From Formosa haliotis (GTDB lineage: Bacteria > Bacteroidota > Bacteroidia > Flavobacteriales > Flavobacteriaceae): a DNA stretch of 64,000 nucleotides. Within the stretch, counting starts at the first letter, position 1. Each line of letters opens with the position of its first letter. Where the stretch lies: the NCBI RefSeq assembly GCF_001685485.1, contig NZ_BDEL01000001.1:3817501-3881500 (forward strand), given 5' to 3'. This document shows positions 9,023 to 17,957 of the stretch, piece after piece. A model generated the notes under the pieces. That model did no database searches and was not told the DNA's origin. It saw only the letters and a list, made by a program, of their open reading frames with translations. Position numbers and translations under genes: made by a program.

Positions 9023-9652
9023 TTAAATATGAATAATACTATCTGAAACGGATTTTCTTACCTTCTTTAATTCTGCAAACATATCATCTTTAGCACGATA
9101 ACCTATAGGTAAAACTAAGACCGATTTTAATCCTTTTTCATTTAAGTTTAGAATACGATCATATTCCGAAGGTGTAAACCCCTCCATAGGGCAGGCATCA
9201 ATACCTTCTATGGCACATACGGTAAGCATATTTCCTAGTGCTAAATAAGCTTGTTTAGTTGCCCAGTTTTCAATTTGAGATTGTTTTTTATTTTCAAAAT
9301 CGTTGATTAGAAAATTTTTAAAGGGCTGAAGAATGGCCTCTGGCGTATTGCGAACCGCTTGTACACGATTAAAATAATTTTCTACGAATTCGTTGTTAAT
9401 AGTGGTTTCAATACAAAACACTAAAACATGCGATGCCTGTACAATTTGTTTCTGATCCATGGAGGCTTCTAACAATTCATTTTGTAAGCCTTTATTTTTA
9501 ATGACCACTAATTTTACGGGTTGTAAACCGTAAGACGTAGCTGTTAGGTTAAATGCTTCTAAAAGCACATCTAATTTTTCTTGATCTATTTCAAGTTCAT
9601 CATCAAATTTTTTAGTGGCATAACGCCATTTTAATTGTTTTATAATATCCAT
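9023..9652 (-). CDS. Nitroreductase-family NAD(P)H-dependent oxidoreductase
   Basis: A flavoprotein of about 209 residues in the nitroreductase superfamily (NfsB/DHPR-like branch). Visible are the N-terminal RYATKKFD FMN-binding segment, the TATSYGLQPVKLVV block and the EGIDACPMEGF motif, followed by LPIGYRAKDD near the C-terminus. It is expected to bind FMN and reduce nitroaromatics or quinones with NAD(P)H in the cytoplasm. The ATG giving MDIIKQLKWRYATKKFD is preferred over a TTG seven codons upstream. It is the last chromosomal protein gene before the tRNA and integrated element. Confidence 0.9.
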   Translation of the reverse strand: MDIIKQLKWRYATKKFDDELEIDQEKLDVLLEAFNLTATSYGLQPVKLVVIKNKGLQNELLEASMDQKQIVQASHVLVFCIETTINNEFVENYFNRVQAVRNTPEAILQPFKNFLINDFENKKQSQIENWATKQAYLALGNMLTVCAIEGIDACPMEGFTPSEYDRILNLNEKGLKSVLVLPIGYRAKDDMFAELKKVRKSVSDSIIHI

Positions 9653-9836
9653 ATGGTGATTTAAAAGGTTCAAAAATAAGACTTGAAACGGACTTTTTTT
9701 TATTTAATCTTGAAATATTCTAGGTTAGGGTCATTATGCTTGATAAAATAGAAGAAAAAAAGAGAGGTTCAATTTATTGATTATAAAATCATTATAAAGA
9801 GAGTTGAAATTTTTTTAGTTTTTTTTCTGTTTTTTC

Positions 9837-9867
9837 TTGATAAAACAGAAAAAGGACATTATATTTG
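9837..9867 (+). promoter_or_regulatory. Bacteroidota-type promoter of tRNA-Ser
   Basis: TTG at 9837-9839, a 20-bp spacer and TATATTTG at 9860-9867 match the Bacteroidota consensus TTG-N19-21-TAnnTTTG. It lies 35 bp before the mature tRNA start. Confidence 0.8.
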
Positions 9868-9902
9868 CACCCGCAATCAGGGAATACCTGATGAGACGCT
9901 CA

Positions 9903-9987
9903 GGAGAAATGGCAGAGTGGTCGAATGCGGCAGTCTTGAAAACTGTTGAGGGTCACACCTCCGGGGGTTCGAATCCCTCTTTCTCCG
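9903..9987 (+). tRNA. tRNA-Ser (anticodon UGA)
   Basis: An 85-nt cloverleaf with a long variable arm. The acceptor stem GGAGAAA pairs with TTTCTCC, the discriminator is G, the anticodon loop CTTGAAA exposes TGA, and the T-loop GGTTCGAATCC is canonical. CCA is not encoded. The 3' end borders the integrase gene, so it is the likely attachment site of the ICE. Confidence 0.97.
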
Positions 9988-10012
9988 CTGAAAGATTATT
10001 AAATCTTACTTA

Positions 10013-10046
10013 AACCCTTTAAAATTAGCGTTTTAGAGGGTTTTTT
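10013..10046 (+). terminator. Terminator after tRNA-Ser
   Basis: Stem AACCCTTTAAAA / TTTTAGAGGGTT (one G-U pair), loop TTAGCG, then a six-T run. Confidence 0.88.
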
Positions 10047-10225
10047 ATTTTTGGTGATATCGTTTAATATTAAATTATATCATAGAAATGGTGCGGTATT
10101 CGGTGCGGTTTTTTGAGTATAAAAAAACCGCACCGAATGCTTTGTAACTTACTCATAGTGTTGTGGTTAGTTTGGTTCTGTGTTATTTTTATTATCTTTA
10201 ATAGCCATCATAAAAACACGCACCT

Positions 10226-10672
10226 ATGCAAAATTCCTTTTCGACACTAATTTACCCCCGTGGATTTGATTCAGATAAAAATGGTTTATCACCTTTATAT
10301 TTAAGAATTACGGTTAATGGTAAACGTAGTGAATGTAGTATTAAACAAAAAGTAAATTTAGAGAAATGGAATTCATCTTCTGGTAAATTAAGAGGGACTA
10401 CTCACGAAACAAAACAGCTGAACTCAAAATTATGTAAAATTGAATCCAAAGTAATTCGTATATATGAAAAGCTAAATGAAGATGGGGCAAAAATAAGTTC
10501 AGACTTAATAAAAAGTATTTACTTAGGTAAGTCCACAAAAATTAAAATGTTGTTGATTATTTTTGAAGAACATAATGATAAAGTTGAAAATTTAATAGGT
10601 AAGGATTTTGCTCCTGGAACTGCAGAAAGATATAAAACGGCAAAAAGCATGTTGAGAATTATATTTTATTAG
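10226..10672 (+). pseudogene. ICE tyrosine recombinase, N-terminal part (frameshifted)
   Basis: N-terminal part of a Bacteroidota site-specific integrase. It carries the arm-type DNA-binding domain (YPRGFDSDKNGLSPLYLRITVNGKRSECSIKQKV...) and the beginning of the SAM-like core-binding domain, ending ERYKTAKSML before a premature stop. From 10654 the family sequence continues in the -1 frame (ENYILLEYKLKDIPVKDVDHEF). Reading TTGGAG in place of the observed TTGAG at 10652 restores one ORF of about 400 residues, the usual family length. Its position beside tRNA-Ser fits an integrase that recombines at the tRNA 3' end. Confidence 0.85.
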
Positions 10673-11448
10673 AATATAAACTAAAAGATATACCGGTTAA
10701 AGATGTTGATCATGAATTTATATCTGGTTTTGAATATTATTTAAAGACCAAAAGGAATTGTTCTCATAACACTGCTATAAAATATATTACCAATTTTAAA
10801 AAAATCATCAGAATAGCTTTAGCTAATCATTGGATTGAGTATGATCCTTTCTTGAATTGGAAAGCTAAATTAAAGATTGTGGATAGAGAGTTTCTAAGTC
10901 AAGAGGAAATTCAAAATATCATATCGAAAGAGTTTTCTGTTCCTAGACTAGACCAAGTAAAAGATATTTTCATTTTCTGTTGTTTTACGGGACTAGCTTA
11001 TGCCGATATTAAAAAATTAAAAAAGAGTGAAATTGTAATAGGGGCCAATGGAGAATTTTGGATCAATACGAAAAGAGCAAAAACAGATACTCGTAGTAAT
11101 ATTCCTGTGTTATCTATACCATTGTCAATAATTGAAAAATATAAAGAACATCCAGAAATAATAGACAGTCCCATTATACTTCCTGTTTTGAGTAACCAAA
11201 AAATGAATGCTTATCTTAAAGAAATTGCAGATATCTGTAAAATTAAAAAGAACCTAACCTTTCATTTGGCTCGCCATACATTTGCAACAACTGTAACTTT
11301 AACAAATGGTGTGCCTATCGAATCTGTAAGTAAAATGCTAGGACATAAATCTTTGCGTACTACTCAACATTATGCCAAAATTCTAGATATGAAAGTTGGT
11401 GACGATATGAAAAACCTAGCATCAATAATGGGGACGAAATATAACTAG
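10654..11448 (+). pseudogene. ICE tyrosine recombinase, catalytic part (frameshifted)
   Basis: C-terminal continuation of the integrase in another frame. It holds the rest of the core-binding domain and the catalytic domain: FTGLAYADI around the first catalytic position (in this Bacteroidota subgroup the usual Arg position is Ala), HLARHTFATT containing the HxxR box, and LGHKSLRTTQHYAKI with the tyrosine nucleophile. The first ATG in this frame is only at 10852, so without the frameshift correction no complete integrase would be made. The catalytic residues themselves look intact, which favours a recent lesion or a sequencing error. Confidence 0.85.
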
Positions 11449-11494
11449 TTCCTATATGAAGGCAGTATCTTACTTACTAAGTGTGTTATTTTTA

Positions 11495-11529
11495 AAATCT
11501 CAGGTTAAACTTTAATCTGAGATTTTTTT
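11495..11529 (+). terminator. Terminator after integrase
   Basis: Stem AAATCTCAG / CTGAGATTT with a T run. Nearly the same hairpin, including loop-flanking bases, recurs at 33259-33293. Confidence 0.88.
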
Positions 11530-11791
11530 GACACAAACCTATAATCTTTGTTATTAGTATTAATTGTTAAAACTTTATATGAATTCCCATAATTCAAAGA
11601 TATCATCTAGGGATAGAGAGTTAATCATACAATATTGCTGCAATTTAAACTCGTAAAATACTCCCGTAAAAAGACTACGGCATAAAGCCATCCCATACTC
11701 CTATGCGGATTTATTCCGTTTCCTTTTAAGCTGAGATTTTATCTTCCGTTTGTGTCTTGCTTAAATATTGTTTAATCTAAAATCTAGAATT

Positions 11792-12628
11792 ATGTATTTA
11801 AGTAAATTACAACAAGATGAGATTTTTGTTCCATCGGAAATGAAATCTTTACAGAGTTTGATCCAATTGCCTTCAAGAAGAGGGCTTGAAAATGTTATTA
11901 TTTCAAATGGCAAGATTGTAAATGTCGTGTCCAATAGTTATGGTCACGTTCCCAATGAAAATTTCTTTAAACGGGCAGAGGCTATGTTAAAGGATGCAAA
12001 TTTAAAGTATCTAAAGCGTACTATAAACAGGGGGGATAGATCGTTTATTACCGATTTTATTATTGAAGATCGAAAACAATTTTCGGTTAAACATTCAGAT
12101 GACCTGATCCTACCAATGCTACGATTTAAAAATTCATATGATGGTAGCGAAAAAACATCAGGACATTTTGGGTTTTATAGGAAAGTTTGTGCGAATGGCT
12201 TACATGTATCGAAAGCTGAAGTTGAATTTTCTATTAAGCACAGTAAAAATAATACCGAATTAATAATGCCAAGATTGAATTTATTATTCGATAAGTTCTT
12301 GGATAATGAGTTCTATAGTATTACAAAGCAATTTGAAATCATGAAGGACTTTAGGATATTAGATACGAAAGCTTTTGTTAAACATATATTAGAACAAACG
12401 AAATTGTTTAGATATGAATGCAGTGATAAAAATGACAATCCTTCTAAAAAATCCAGAGAAGTGATTGAGGTTTTAAATTCAGAATCAATTTTGCTAAATG
12501 AGCCACCAAATTTATGGTTAGGTTATAATGCATTTAATTCAATATTACATAGAACATTGAAAAAGACATTCTCTCAACAAGAGCGATTGGATAAAAAATT
12601 ATTTGAAACCATTTTAGATATGGCCTAG
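11792..12628 (+). CDS. DUF932-family (phage/plasmid-like) protein
   Basis: A 278-residue protein of the DUF932/TIGR03299 'phage/plasmid-like' type, common on plasmids, phages and ICEs. Recognisable are the N-terminal YLSKLQQDEIFVPSEMKSL segment, a central KHSDDLILPMLRFKNSYDGSEK block and the conserved FGFYRKVCANGLHVSKAEVEFSIKHS. The ATG giving MYLSKLQQ is preferred over an in-frame TTG eight codons upstream. No signal peptide or membrane segment. Molecular function is unknown; the placement after the integrase suggests a role in element maintenance or in countering host defences. Confidence 0.8.
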   Translation: MYLSKLQQDEIFVPSEMKSLQSLIQLPSRRGLENVIISNGKIVNVVSNSYGHVPNENFFKRAEAMLKDANLKYLKRTINRGDRSFITDFIIEDRKQFSVKHSDDLILPMLRFKNSYDGSEKTSGHFGFYRKVCANGLHVSKAEVEFSIKHSKNNTELIMPRLNLLFDKFLDNEFYSITKQFEIMKDFRILDTKAFVKHILEQTKLFRYECSDKNDNPSKKSREVIEVLNSESILLNEPPNLWLGYNAFNSILHRTLKKTFSQQERLDKKLFETILDMA

Positions 12629-12639
12629 AAAAAAGGTTT

Positions 12640-12668
12640 CTCCAGTACCTTTAAACTGGAGTATTATT
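12640..12668 (+). terminator. Possible terminator after the DUF932 gene
   Basis: Stem CTCCAGT / ACTGGAG with an 8-nt loop; the trailing T run is interrupted (TATTATTT), so it may be weak. Confidence 0.5.
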
Positions 12669-12688
12669 TAAGTTTATATAAAAATCCT

Positions 12689-12814
12689 CTCAGCCCATTC
12701 CCACTACATGCTGCGAAAAGCTTCATTTCGGGAAAAGCGCTTCATTAAAAAGTCTTGAACACAACGTTAATCGTTCCGGATTTCATTTCACTTGCTTGCT
12801 AATTCCCGAGAAAA
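12689..12814. repeat. Direct repeat copy A (~126 bp, non-coding)
   Basis: From CTCAGCCCATTCCCACTACA to about CCCGAGAAAAA this segment matches 24014-24140 with only scattered substitutions; the central 33-bp block starting AAAAAGTCTTGAACACAACG is identical. The two copies bracket cargo block 1. No ORF, inverted ends or transposase is associated. Confidence 0.9.
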
Positions 12815-13355
12815 ATTGGAAAGCAAAAGAACATAAAGTGAGGTTGTTAACTAGTATTGTTTGTTAGAAAACGGAGTTTTTCAACCTTACAGCACAGGCT
12901 GCTTGTGGTTGAAGCTATTTGATTTTAATAAACAGAAAATTAATGAACACTATTACCACTTTAAAACAATTTTCGGGGACTATGCTATTCCGGGTATTCA
13001 GGAAGAAAAAAATCATTTCAATAAATTATGAAGTAGTCCTATTACGAAAATGTAATCTCAACATGTTTACAAATTACAATTCCATAGAGGCAGTGTTAAA
13101 CTCTTGCTCTTTTATGGGGGTTTGCAATGGAAAGTTTCGCATACGTTTTCTTTTAATTTTTTTCATGATTTTCATGAATTGTTTGGGATATTGGATCCCT
13201 TTTCTATTATTTCTCGCCATAATATAGTTTAATGAAATTCCTCAAATCAGTATTATTTTCTGGATTGGGATAGGATGTAGGGTGGATAAATTTCAAATTT
13301 CTTTAAAAATTGCTAAAGGGTTAGTAACAGGTATATGTTAATCTTATAGAGCATA
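12815..13355. other. Gene-poor stretch after repeat A
   Basis: No convincing gene. A short open frame (12943-13227, about 94 codons, ending in a hydrophobic FLLIFFMIFMNCLGYWIPFLLFLAII tail broken here only for description) could encode a small membrane protein, but its composition looks like translated AT-rich non-coding DNA and I see no family. Confidence 0.4.
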
Positions 13356-13781
13356 TTAATACTCTTCCTTATTAAATTCAAGACTGACACCTGTGTCCTC
13401 TAAAATTCGGACTTCCAATAAAATATCTTCCCTAAAAGCCTCATCAGTATGATCTGAAGTTTCTGGATAGTAGTAAAAGGTCTTAAATAATAATAAAACC
13501 TCCTCGTGGAGTAGTGCATTTTTAAGCCCATAATATGATTTGATCTCAAAACTTAAAAAATCATAAAAATCTTCATCTTCTTGTTCTATGAAATCTAAGT
13601 ATTTTTCAGGAAACCCATTAATATTGTAATTTTTAGAAAGACAATAGTCAAAAATCAAAGATGTAATTTCATAATCATAGTTTTCCATTTCCTTTATATC
13701 GTCCAATGTTTCCGTATCTGGTATATTTAAAGTTTGTTCTTTATACCATTTAATTTCTTGTAAAGTGTCGGCTATTTCCAT
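13356..13781 (-). CDS. Hypothetical acidic protein
   Basis: A 141-residue, strongly acidic, predicted helical cytoplasmic protein (EIADTLQEIKWYKEQ at the start; many Glu/Asp and aromatic residues). I recognise no family. It is the last gene of a minus-strand operon starting at 14949, 10 bp behind the cREC_REC gene, and so would be controlled by the CCGTCA-N5-TGTCGG site at 14998. An accessory or regulatory partner of its neighbours is a guess. Confidence 0.65.
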   Translation of the reverse strand: MEIADTLQEIKWYKEQTLNIPDTETLDDIKEMENYDYEITSLIFDYCLSKNYNINGFPEKYLDFIEQEDEDFYDFLSFEIKSYYGLKNALLHEEVLLLFKTFYYYPETSDHTDEAFREDILLEVRILEDTGVSLEFNKEEY

Positions 13782-13791
13782 TTTTTTGTAT

Positions 13792-14145
13792 TCACTTGTT
13801 ATGATTGTTGTTATTTTTATTTAAAAAATTAATATAATTATTAAGAAGTCCTCGAATTTGTTCAGCAGCAACGGGATTAGCAGAATGCACATGAAACTCT
13901 AGACTGCTTAAATCTAAGCCCGATTTGTAAACCAGCCATTTTGCAGCAGCCAAACCATCCGGTGCAAGTTCTCCGTTTTCATTTAAACCTAAATCATTAT
14001 CAAAACTGATGAATTCTGGAAGGCCATTTTTAATGATAAATGTTACAAATTCATGATAACTTCTTACAACATCAAATTCTGAAACCATAAATTTAGAATA
14101 TACCATATCCACCGTTCTTAAATCATCTAGAAACAATTTTTTCAT
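13792..14145 (-). CDS. cREC_REC protein (cyclic-phosphate processing receiver domain)
   Basis: A 117-residue single-domain protein of receiver-like Rossmannoid fold. The LFLDDLR start with an acidic pair, the VRSYHEFVTFI helix, FISFDNDLG and the C-terminal EFHVHSANPVAAEQI block are diagnostic of the cREC_REC family, predicted to process cyclic phosphates or cyclic nucleotide ends. The ATG at 14145 is preferred over a TTG four codons upstream. Its start lies 3 bp from the end of the esterase gene, so the two are probably translated together. An RtcB ligase, which acts on RNA 2',3'-cyclic phosphates, is in the same cargo block. Confidence 0.75.
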   Translation of the reverse strand: MKKLFLDDLRTVDMVYSKFMVSEFDVVRSYHEFVTFIIKNGLPEFISFDNDLGLNENGELAPDGLAAAKWLVYKSGLDLSSLEFHVHSANPVAAEQIRGLLNNYINFLNKNNNNHNK

Positions 14146-14147
14146 AA

Positions 14148-14642
14148 TTAATAACAAAGTTTACTGAAAAATTCTGAGACAGCTTCTTCGAATATCTCTA
14201 CGGGAATTCGATGTGCCAAATCATTATACAAATGAATGGAGTACTCAGGGTGAAATGCTATAGTGTTCCCAAGAAATTGTAACGTATCCTTTGGGTCTAT
14301 AACGTTATCTGCTGTGCCTAAAATAATGTGTTTTAGCACGCTTTTATTATAAGGTAATTCAGGGACATTTTGCAATACAGATCGTTTTGCTAAAGCAGGA
14401 TTAAAAAGCAAAGCTGGACGTTGCAATGCATTAGAAACATAATACCCGGCAAATCCTCCCATACTACTGCCAATAACAACATTGATATCTATTTCTTTAT
14501 AACTTGCTATAATTTGTGCTATGCTATCTGGTGTGTTTTCAAAGTCTATCGCAGGCGCATATACGGTACCAAAGGTTTCTAAAATTCCTTTTTTTTGGGT
14601 GCTTAAACTACCATTTAAGCCGTGAATGTATAGTATGTTCAT
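14148..14642 (-). CDS. YqiA-like alpha/beta hydrolase (UPF0227 esterase)
   Basis: A 164-residue compact alpha/beta hydrolase. IHGLNGS near the N-terminus forms the oxyanion region, Ser 60 in GSSMGGF is the nucleophile, the D in GTADNVIDP and the H in LAHRIP complete the triad. Length and motif spacing match the YqiA/UPF0227 esterase family; members have esterase activity towards small acyl esters and their physiological substrate is unclear. Cytoplasmic. It sits in a four-gene minus-strand operon upstream of cREC_REC. Confidence 0.83.
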   Translation of the reverse strand: MNILYIHGLNGSLSTQKKGILETFGTVYAPAIDFENTPDSIAQIIASYKEIDINVVIGSSMGGFAGYYVSNALQRPALLFNPALAKRSVLQNVPELPYNKSVLKHIILGTADNVIDPKDTLQFLGNTIAFHPEYSIHLYNDLAHRIPVEIFEEAVSEFFSKLCY

Positions 14643-14721
14643 AATTTTTTCAATTGTTATAAATAGTGATATAAATATGTTTTACTAGAAAGCTTTCTTG
14701 AAGCTAGGCAGTGTTATCCAT

Positions 14722-14949
14722 TTATTTTCTTAATGCTCTGAATGTCATCTCGGAATTGTATTTTTTTCCGTCCTTTTCGAAGAACCATACATTCGAAATC
14801 TCCCGAACTTTTGGTAAATCGAGGTCGTCAGTTGTAATTTTTTGTTTGATAATTCTCCGAAATTTTTTGTTTGCGAATCGCTTACATTCCTTTTCTGGTG
14901 TTGCAGATGTAATACCGTGAATTTTTGTTTTCTTTATGGATCTACTCAT
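14722..14949 (-). CDS. Small basic hypothetical protein
   Basis: A 75-residue Lys/Arg-rich protein beginning MSRSIKKTKIHGITSA and containing CKRFANKKFRRIIKQK. I have seen this type of short conserved protein as 'hypothetical' in Bacteroidota but know no function; the charge suggests nucleic acid or ribosome binding. The ATG at 14949 is preferred over one 11 codons upstream because a TACATTTG -7 element ends 31 bp before it. First gene of the operon controlled by the palindrome at 14998-15014. Confidence 0.65.
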   Translation of the reverse strand: MSRSIKKTKIHGITSATPEKECKRFANKKFRRIIKQKITTDDLDLPKVREISNVWFFEKDGKKYNSEMTFRALRK

Positions 14950-14979
14950 AATTCTATCAAGTAAAGTAATGTTATTCAA

Positions 14980-15014
14980 CAAATGTATATTCTTAGTCCG
15001 TCAAAACATGTCGG
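14980..15014 (-). promoter_or_regulatory. Promoter and WYL-type operator copy 2
   Basis: On the minus strand a palindrome (plus strand CCGTCA-AAACA-TGTCGG, 14998-15014) is followed after 10 bp by TACATTTG (14980-14987), a good -7 element. The palindrome differs by one base per arm from the operator at 17958-17974 between the WYL regulator and the AAA-M41 gene, so both promoters are probably controlled together. Confidence 0.7.
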
Positions 15015-15026
15015 TGTAAATTTTAA

Positions 15027-16982
15027 TTACAATGATTTAAAATATTCGTAAATCATAACCATTGCCAAAGTATCTAATTCGCAATATTTTAAAAGGCCTT
15101 TCGATATTTCCAAACGTTCACTTTCCTGCATCGTTTCAAATTGTAATTTGCTATATGCAGTAAGTGCAGCCCCTCCATCTGAAATAGAACTCATTTCTGA
15201 AACTAAATCTTCCAACTGGGTTTCAGACCAATCTTTAAATAAAGCAGGGAGTGTTTTATAAGGACTAATAACCAGACCGTCTTTTATAGTAATAAAAGCA
15301 TGATCTTCATTAAAATTTTTACTAGTTACTTGTATATCTTCTATTGGATTAGCATATTTTTCTTTTAAAAACATACTCGAATTTAATACTGCCGGCAAAA
15401 TAGCCTTGATTGATATCGAACCCTCAGTAATGGGGTGATAATAATAATCCTTTACTACGCGGTACAGGTCTATCATATCACGTGTTCCTTGCCATTTTTT
15501 GGTGCGATTTCCCGGGGAGTGTGTAATACGTTCTATAAATGTCTGAAGTTCGGTTTTATCTGGTTCATTGGAATCCGCTAACTGATCATGAATTTGATTT
15601 AAAACTGTATTTTCATGATTGTGATATCTAAATATACTTCCCTCATTTTTTTCCAAAGCTTGTTTTAATGCTCTTACAAATTTGAAATTGGGAAATTCCC
15701 CAACAGTAGCATTTAAGTATTCTGTAGCATGATCTATGCGACCATCTTCATAAACAATATGATGGGAAAACTGGAAAGCGGTTTGTTCGTATGGGTGTCT
15801 TCCAGCCGTAAAGGGTAAAGCCACCATAGAAGTTTCAAAATCAATAAAATTTAAAGGGTAAACCCAGGTGGACATTTCTAGTTTTAAGCCGTCTAATTCT
15901 ATAAATGGGGTGTTGTCATTTTGTTGCTCCTTTTCCACTTGAATCCAACGTCTTTCTGAATTCGAAATTTTAAGCGCTTCGGGTTGCGGATTTACATCCG
16001 ATTCATTTAAATCTGAGATAAAATATTTTCCAGATTCGATTAATTTCTTTGACCCTCTAAAGTTCCAAACATCATACACCTTGGGCATATTTGCTGCTTG
16101 GTTAGTAATTTGTAATTGGGCAGTCCAACAGTCATGGAATCCACTTTTTTCACTTTCAGTAGGGGTTTCTGTATAAAACTCACAACTTTTGCACTGACTT
16201 CCGATGGGCTCTATTAGTTTTTTGTCCTGAGCATAATGATCTCGAAACATAATAAGTAATGCTTCAAAACCTAGTGTTTCATTAAGTGGATTATTTTTAT
16301 AGATATACTCAAGCTCTTCTTCTATATTAATATCCGATAATAAATTCTCACCAAGATCGTCTAACAGCAAGCCTTCCTTTTTAATTATTCCTGTTCTTAA
16401 ATCGGATGATTTTGAAATCTTAAAACACTGATTTATACCATCGACCGTGGCAACTGCATCTTTATTTACTAGTTTTAAATAAGATTTAATTTTCCAATCT
16501 GGGTGGCATTTTTGTATTACATATTTTTGAAATGCAACATCATAAAGGTAGGCAGACCATCCACCAGTAAGCCCTCCGCGCTTTCCTATGAAAGATTCAT
16601 GGTTATTTGCGTTTACCGATTTAGCCTTAACTTCAAAAAGGTTTATATGATTTCCTTTTTTTTCTAAAATATCCACTCGTATAAATAAACCGTTGTACAG
16701 AAAGGCTGCTTCAAAAATCACAACTTGATCTTGTTGTAGCAGCTTTTCTGTTTTCTGTGCCAACAGACCGTAATTCCAATCATCACCTAGAATTGCAATT
16801 CCATCAGGGTATTGCATTCGTGCTAGTTCTTCTACCTGAAACCCACCTTCTGCCAAGGCTTCTAAAAACGGATTTGAGAGTTGTTGGTTTACATATTCTG
16901 ATTTACGTGTGTAAAATAGTTTTGTTGGGCATTCCAATCCTAATTTAAATCTGGATTTAGTAAGGTAGCGTTCCGTGTTCAT
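15027..16982 (-). CDS. DUF2779 protein: Cas4-like nuclease fused to DEDD-type exonuclease
   Basis: A 651-residue nuclease fusion. The N-terminal half looks like a Cas4/RecB-type PD-(D/E)XK domain: D104 and E117-x-K119 (IRVDILE...LFEVK), with Cys 18, 264, 267 and 285 placed as the four Fe-S ligands of Cas4. The second half (DUF2779) has the RNase H-fold exonuclease signature: FIDFET (~378-383), then YHNHENTVL, DMIDLY and YCELDTLAMV with spaced acidic residues. It would act on DNA or RNA ends in the cytoplasm. Its start is 6 bp from the end of the WYL regulator gene, so the two are co-transcribed. The domain reading is by motif; substrate is unknown. Confidence 0.82.
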   Translation of the reverse strand: MNTERYLTKSRFKLGLECPTKLFYTRKSEYVNQQLSNPFLEALAEGGFQVEELARMQYPDGIAILGDDWNYGLLAQKTEKLLQQDQVVIFEAAFLYNGLFIRVDILEKKGNHINLFEVKAKSVNANNHESFIGKRGGLTGGWSAYLYDVAFQKYVIQKCHPDWKIKSYLKLVNKDAVATVDGINQCFKISKSSDLRTGIIKKEGLLLDDLGENLLSDINIEEELEYIYKNNPLNETLGFEALLIMFRDHYAQDKKLIEPIGSQCKSCEFYTETPTESEKSGFHDCWTAQLQITNQAANMPKVYDVWNFRGSKKLIESGKYFISDLNESDVNPQPEALKISNSERRWIQVEKEQQNDNTPFIELDGLKLEMSTWVYPLNFIDFETSMVALPFTAGRHPYEQTAFQFSHHIVYEDGRIDHATEYLNATVGEFPNFKFVRALKQALEKNEGSIFRYHNHENTVLNQIHDQLADSNEPDKTELQTFIERITHSPGNRTKKWQGTRDMIDLYRVVKDYYYHPITEGSISIKAILPAVLNSSMFLKEKYANPIEDIQVTSKNFNEDHAFITIKDGLVISPYKTLPALFKDWSETQLEDLVSEMSSISDGGAALTAYSKLQFETMQESERLEISKGLLKYCELDTLAMVMIYEYFKSL

Positions 16983-16988
16983 TATAGT

Positions 16989-17900
16989 TTAGTCTTGATA
17001 TTTATTATAAATTTTTTCAATTTCCTTTTTTATATGATTCCGGTAACTGGGAGGTGAAATTACTTCAACTTCCATGCTCATTTTTAATATTTGGATGTCG
17101 AATTCGTAATTAGGAATTATATGATAACTTACTTTATAATATCCGGGCTCATCATCTTCTTTTATGTGCTGAGATGGGTGTAGAGGTAAACTTTCTAAAT
17201 AGTGCATGTGTTTTTTATGAGTTTTTAAAACAATGTTTTCCAATGAAGCATCATTTACACGTACCCCAACAATGCAACTGAATTTGTTTAAATCTTCTTC
17301 AAAATCCTTTCTATTTACAGATTGCAGGTCACCTTGTTTTAGATCGCTCAGTCTGTCTATACCGAAAATGCGTATGGTGTTCAAATCATCAACAACACCT
17401 ATAACATACCACCGGTTTAAATATTCCTTAATCATTAAAGGTGAAATGGTATACTGCTTCTTCGTGTCCTTATAATAATTATAATGCTCGAACGATAATT
17501 TACAGCCTTGTTTTATAGCGATTAAAATTGGAGCGAGGTTTTCTATACCATTTAAAACAGGTGTGTTTTCAAAAAGTATGTATTCCTTGAGTTTGTTGTC
17601 GCTCATTAAACCTTCGGAAAAAATTTCACTTATACTTACCAATTCCAAATATTTGAAAAAAGAGACTAAGTCCACACTTTCTTCTTCATTTATGTAATAG
17701 CCCCTGTTCTTTCTACAATGAGAGATCTCGATTCCAAAATCGTTTCTTAGACTCTTTAGTTCTCGTTCTATTGTGCGTTCCGAAACCGAAATATCTTGAT
17801 CTTTTAGGTATTCTAAAACCTCGGCTTTCGTAGGATAATGTTTGTTTCTTATAAAAGTTAAAAGATGAAGCGTTCGTTTTGATAATGATGGATTTGACAT
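16989..17900 (-). CDS. WYL-domain transcriptional regulator
   Basis: A 303-residue regulator: N-terminal winged helix (KRTLHLLTFIRNKHYPTKAEVLEYL...VSERTIERELKSLRNDFGIEI) and a central WYL ligand-sensing domain (LSFEHYNYYKDTKKQYTISPLMIKEYLNRWYVIGV), with a WCX-type C-terminal extension. WYL proteins sense nucleotides or nucleic acid fragments and commonly regulate defence genes. The ATG at 17900 is preferred; the frame is open 22 codons further but that region holds the operator. The palindrome in the 116-bp divergent region suggests autoregulation and control of the AAA-M41 operon. Confidence 0.88.
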   Translation of the reverse strand: MSNPSLSKRTLHLLTFIRNKHYPTKAEVLEYLKDQDISVSERTIERELKSLRNDFGIEISHCRKNRGYYINEEESVDLVSFFKYLELVSISEIFSEGLMSDNKLKEYILFENTPVLNGIENLAPILIAIKQGCKLSFEHYNYYKDTKKQYTISPLMIKEYLNRWYVIGVVDDLNTIRIFGIDRLSDLKQGDLQSVNRKDFEEDLNKFSCIVGVRVNDASLENIVLKTHKKHMHYLESLPLHPSQHIKEDDEPGYYKVSYHIIPNYEFDIQILKMSMEVEVISPPSYRNHIKKEIEKIYNKYQD

Positions 17901-17957
17901 TTGATAGTGTTTTATATACAGTGGTTTTGTTTTACAATTTAAAAATAATATTTTAAA

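Noticed and set aside
10652..10656. Programmed -1 frameshift in the integrase
   Set aside because: The site TTGAG is not a slippery heptamer and no strong downstream pseudoknot was evident; the simpler reading is a one-base loss.
12943..13227. Small ORF after repeat A with hydrophobic tail
   Set aside because: No recognisable family, no neighbour context and composition like AT-rich non-coding DNA; kept only as a comment.
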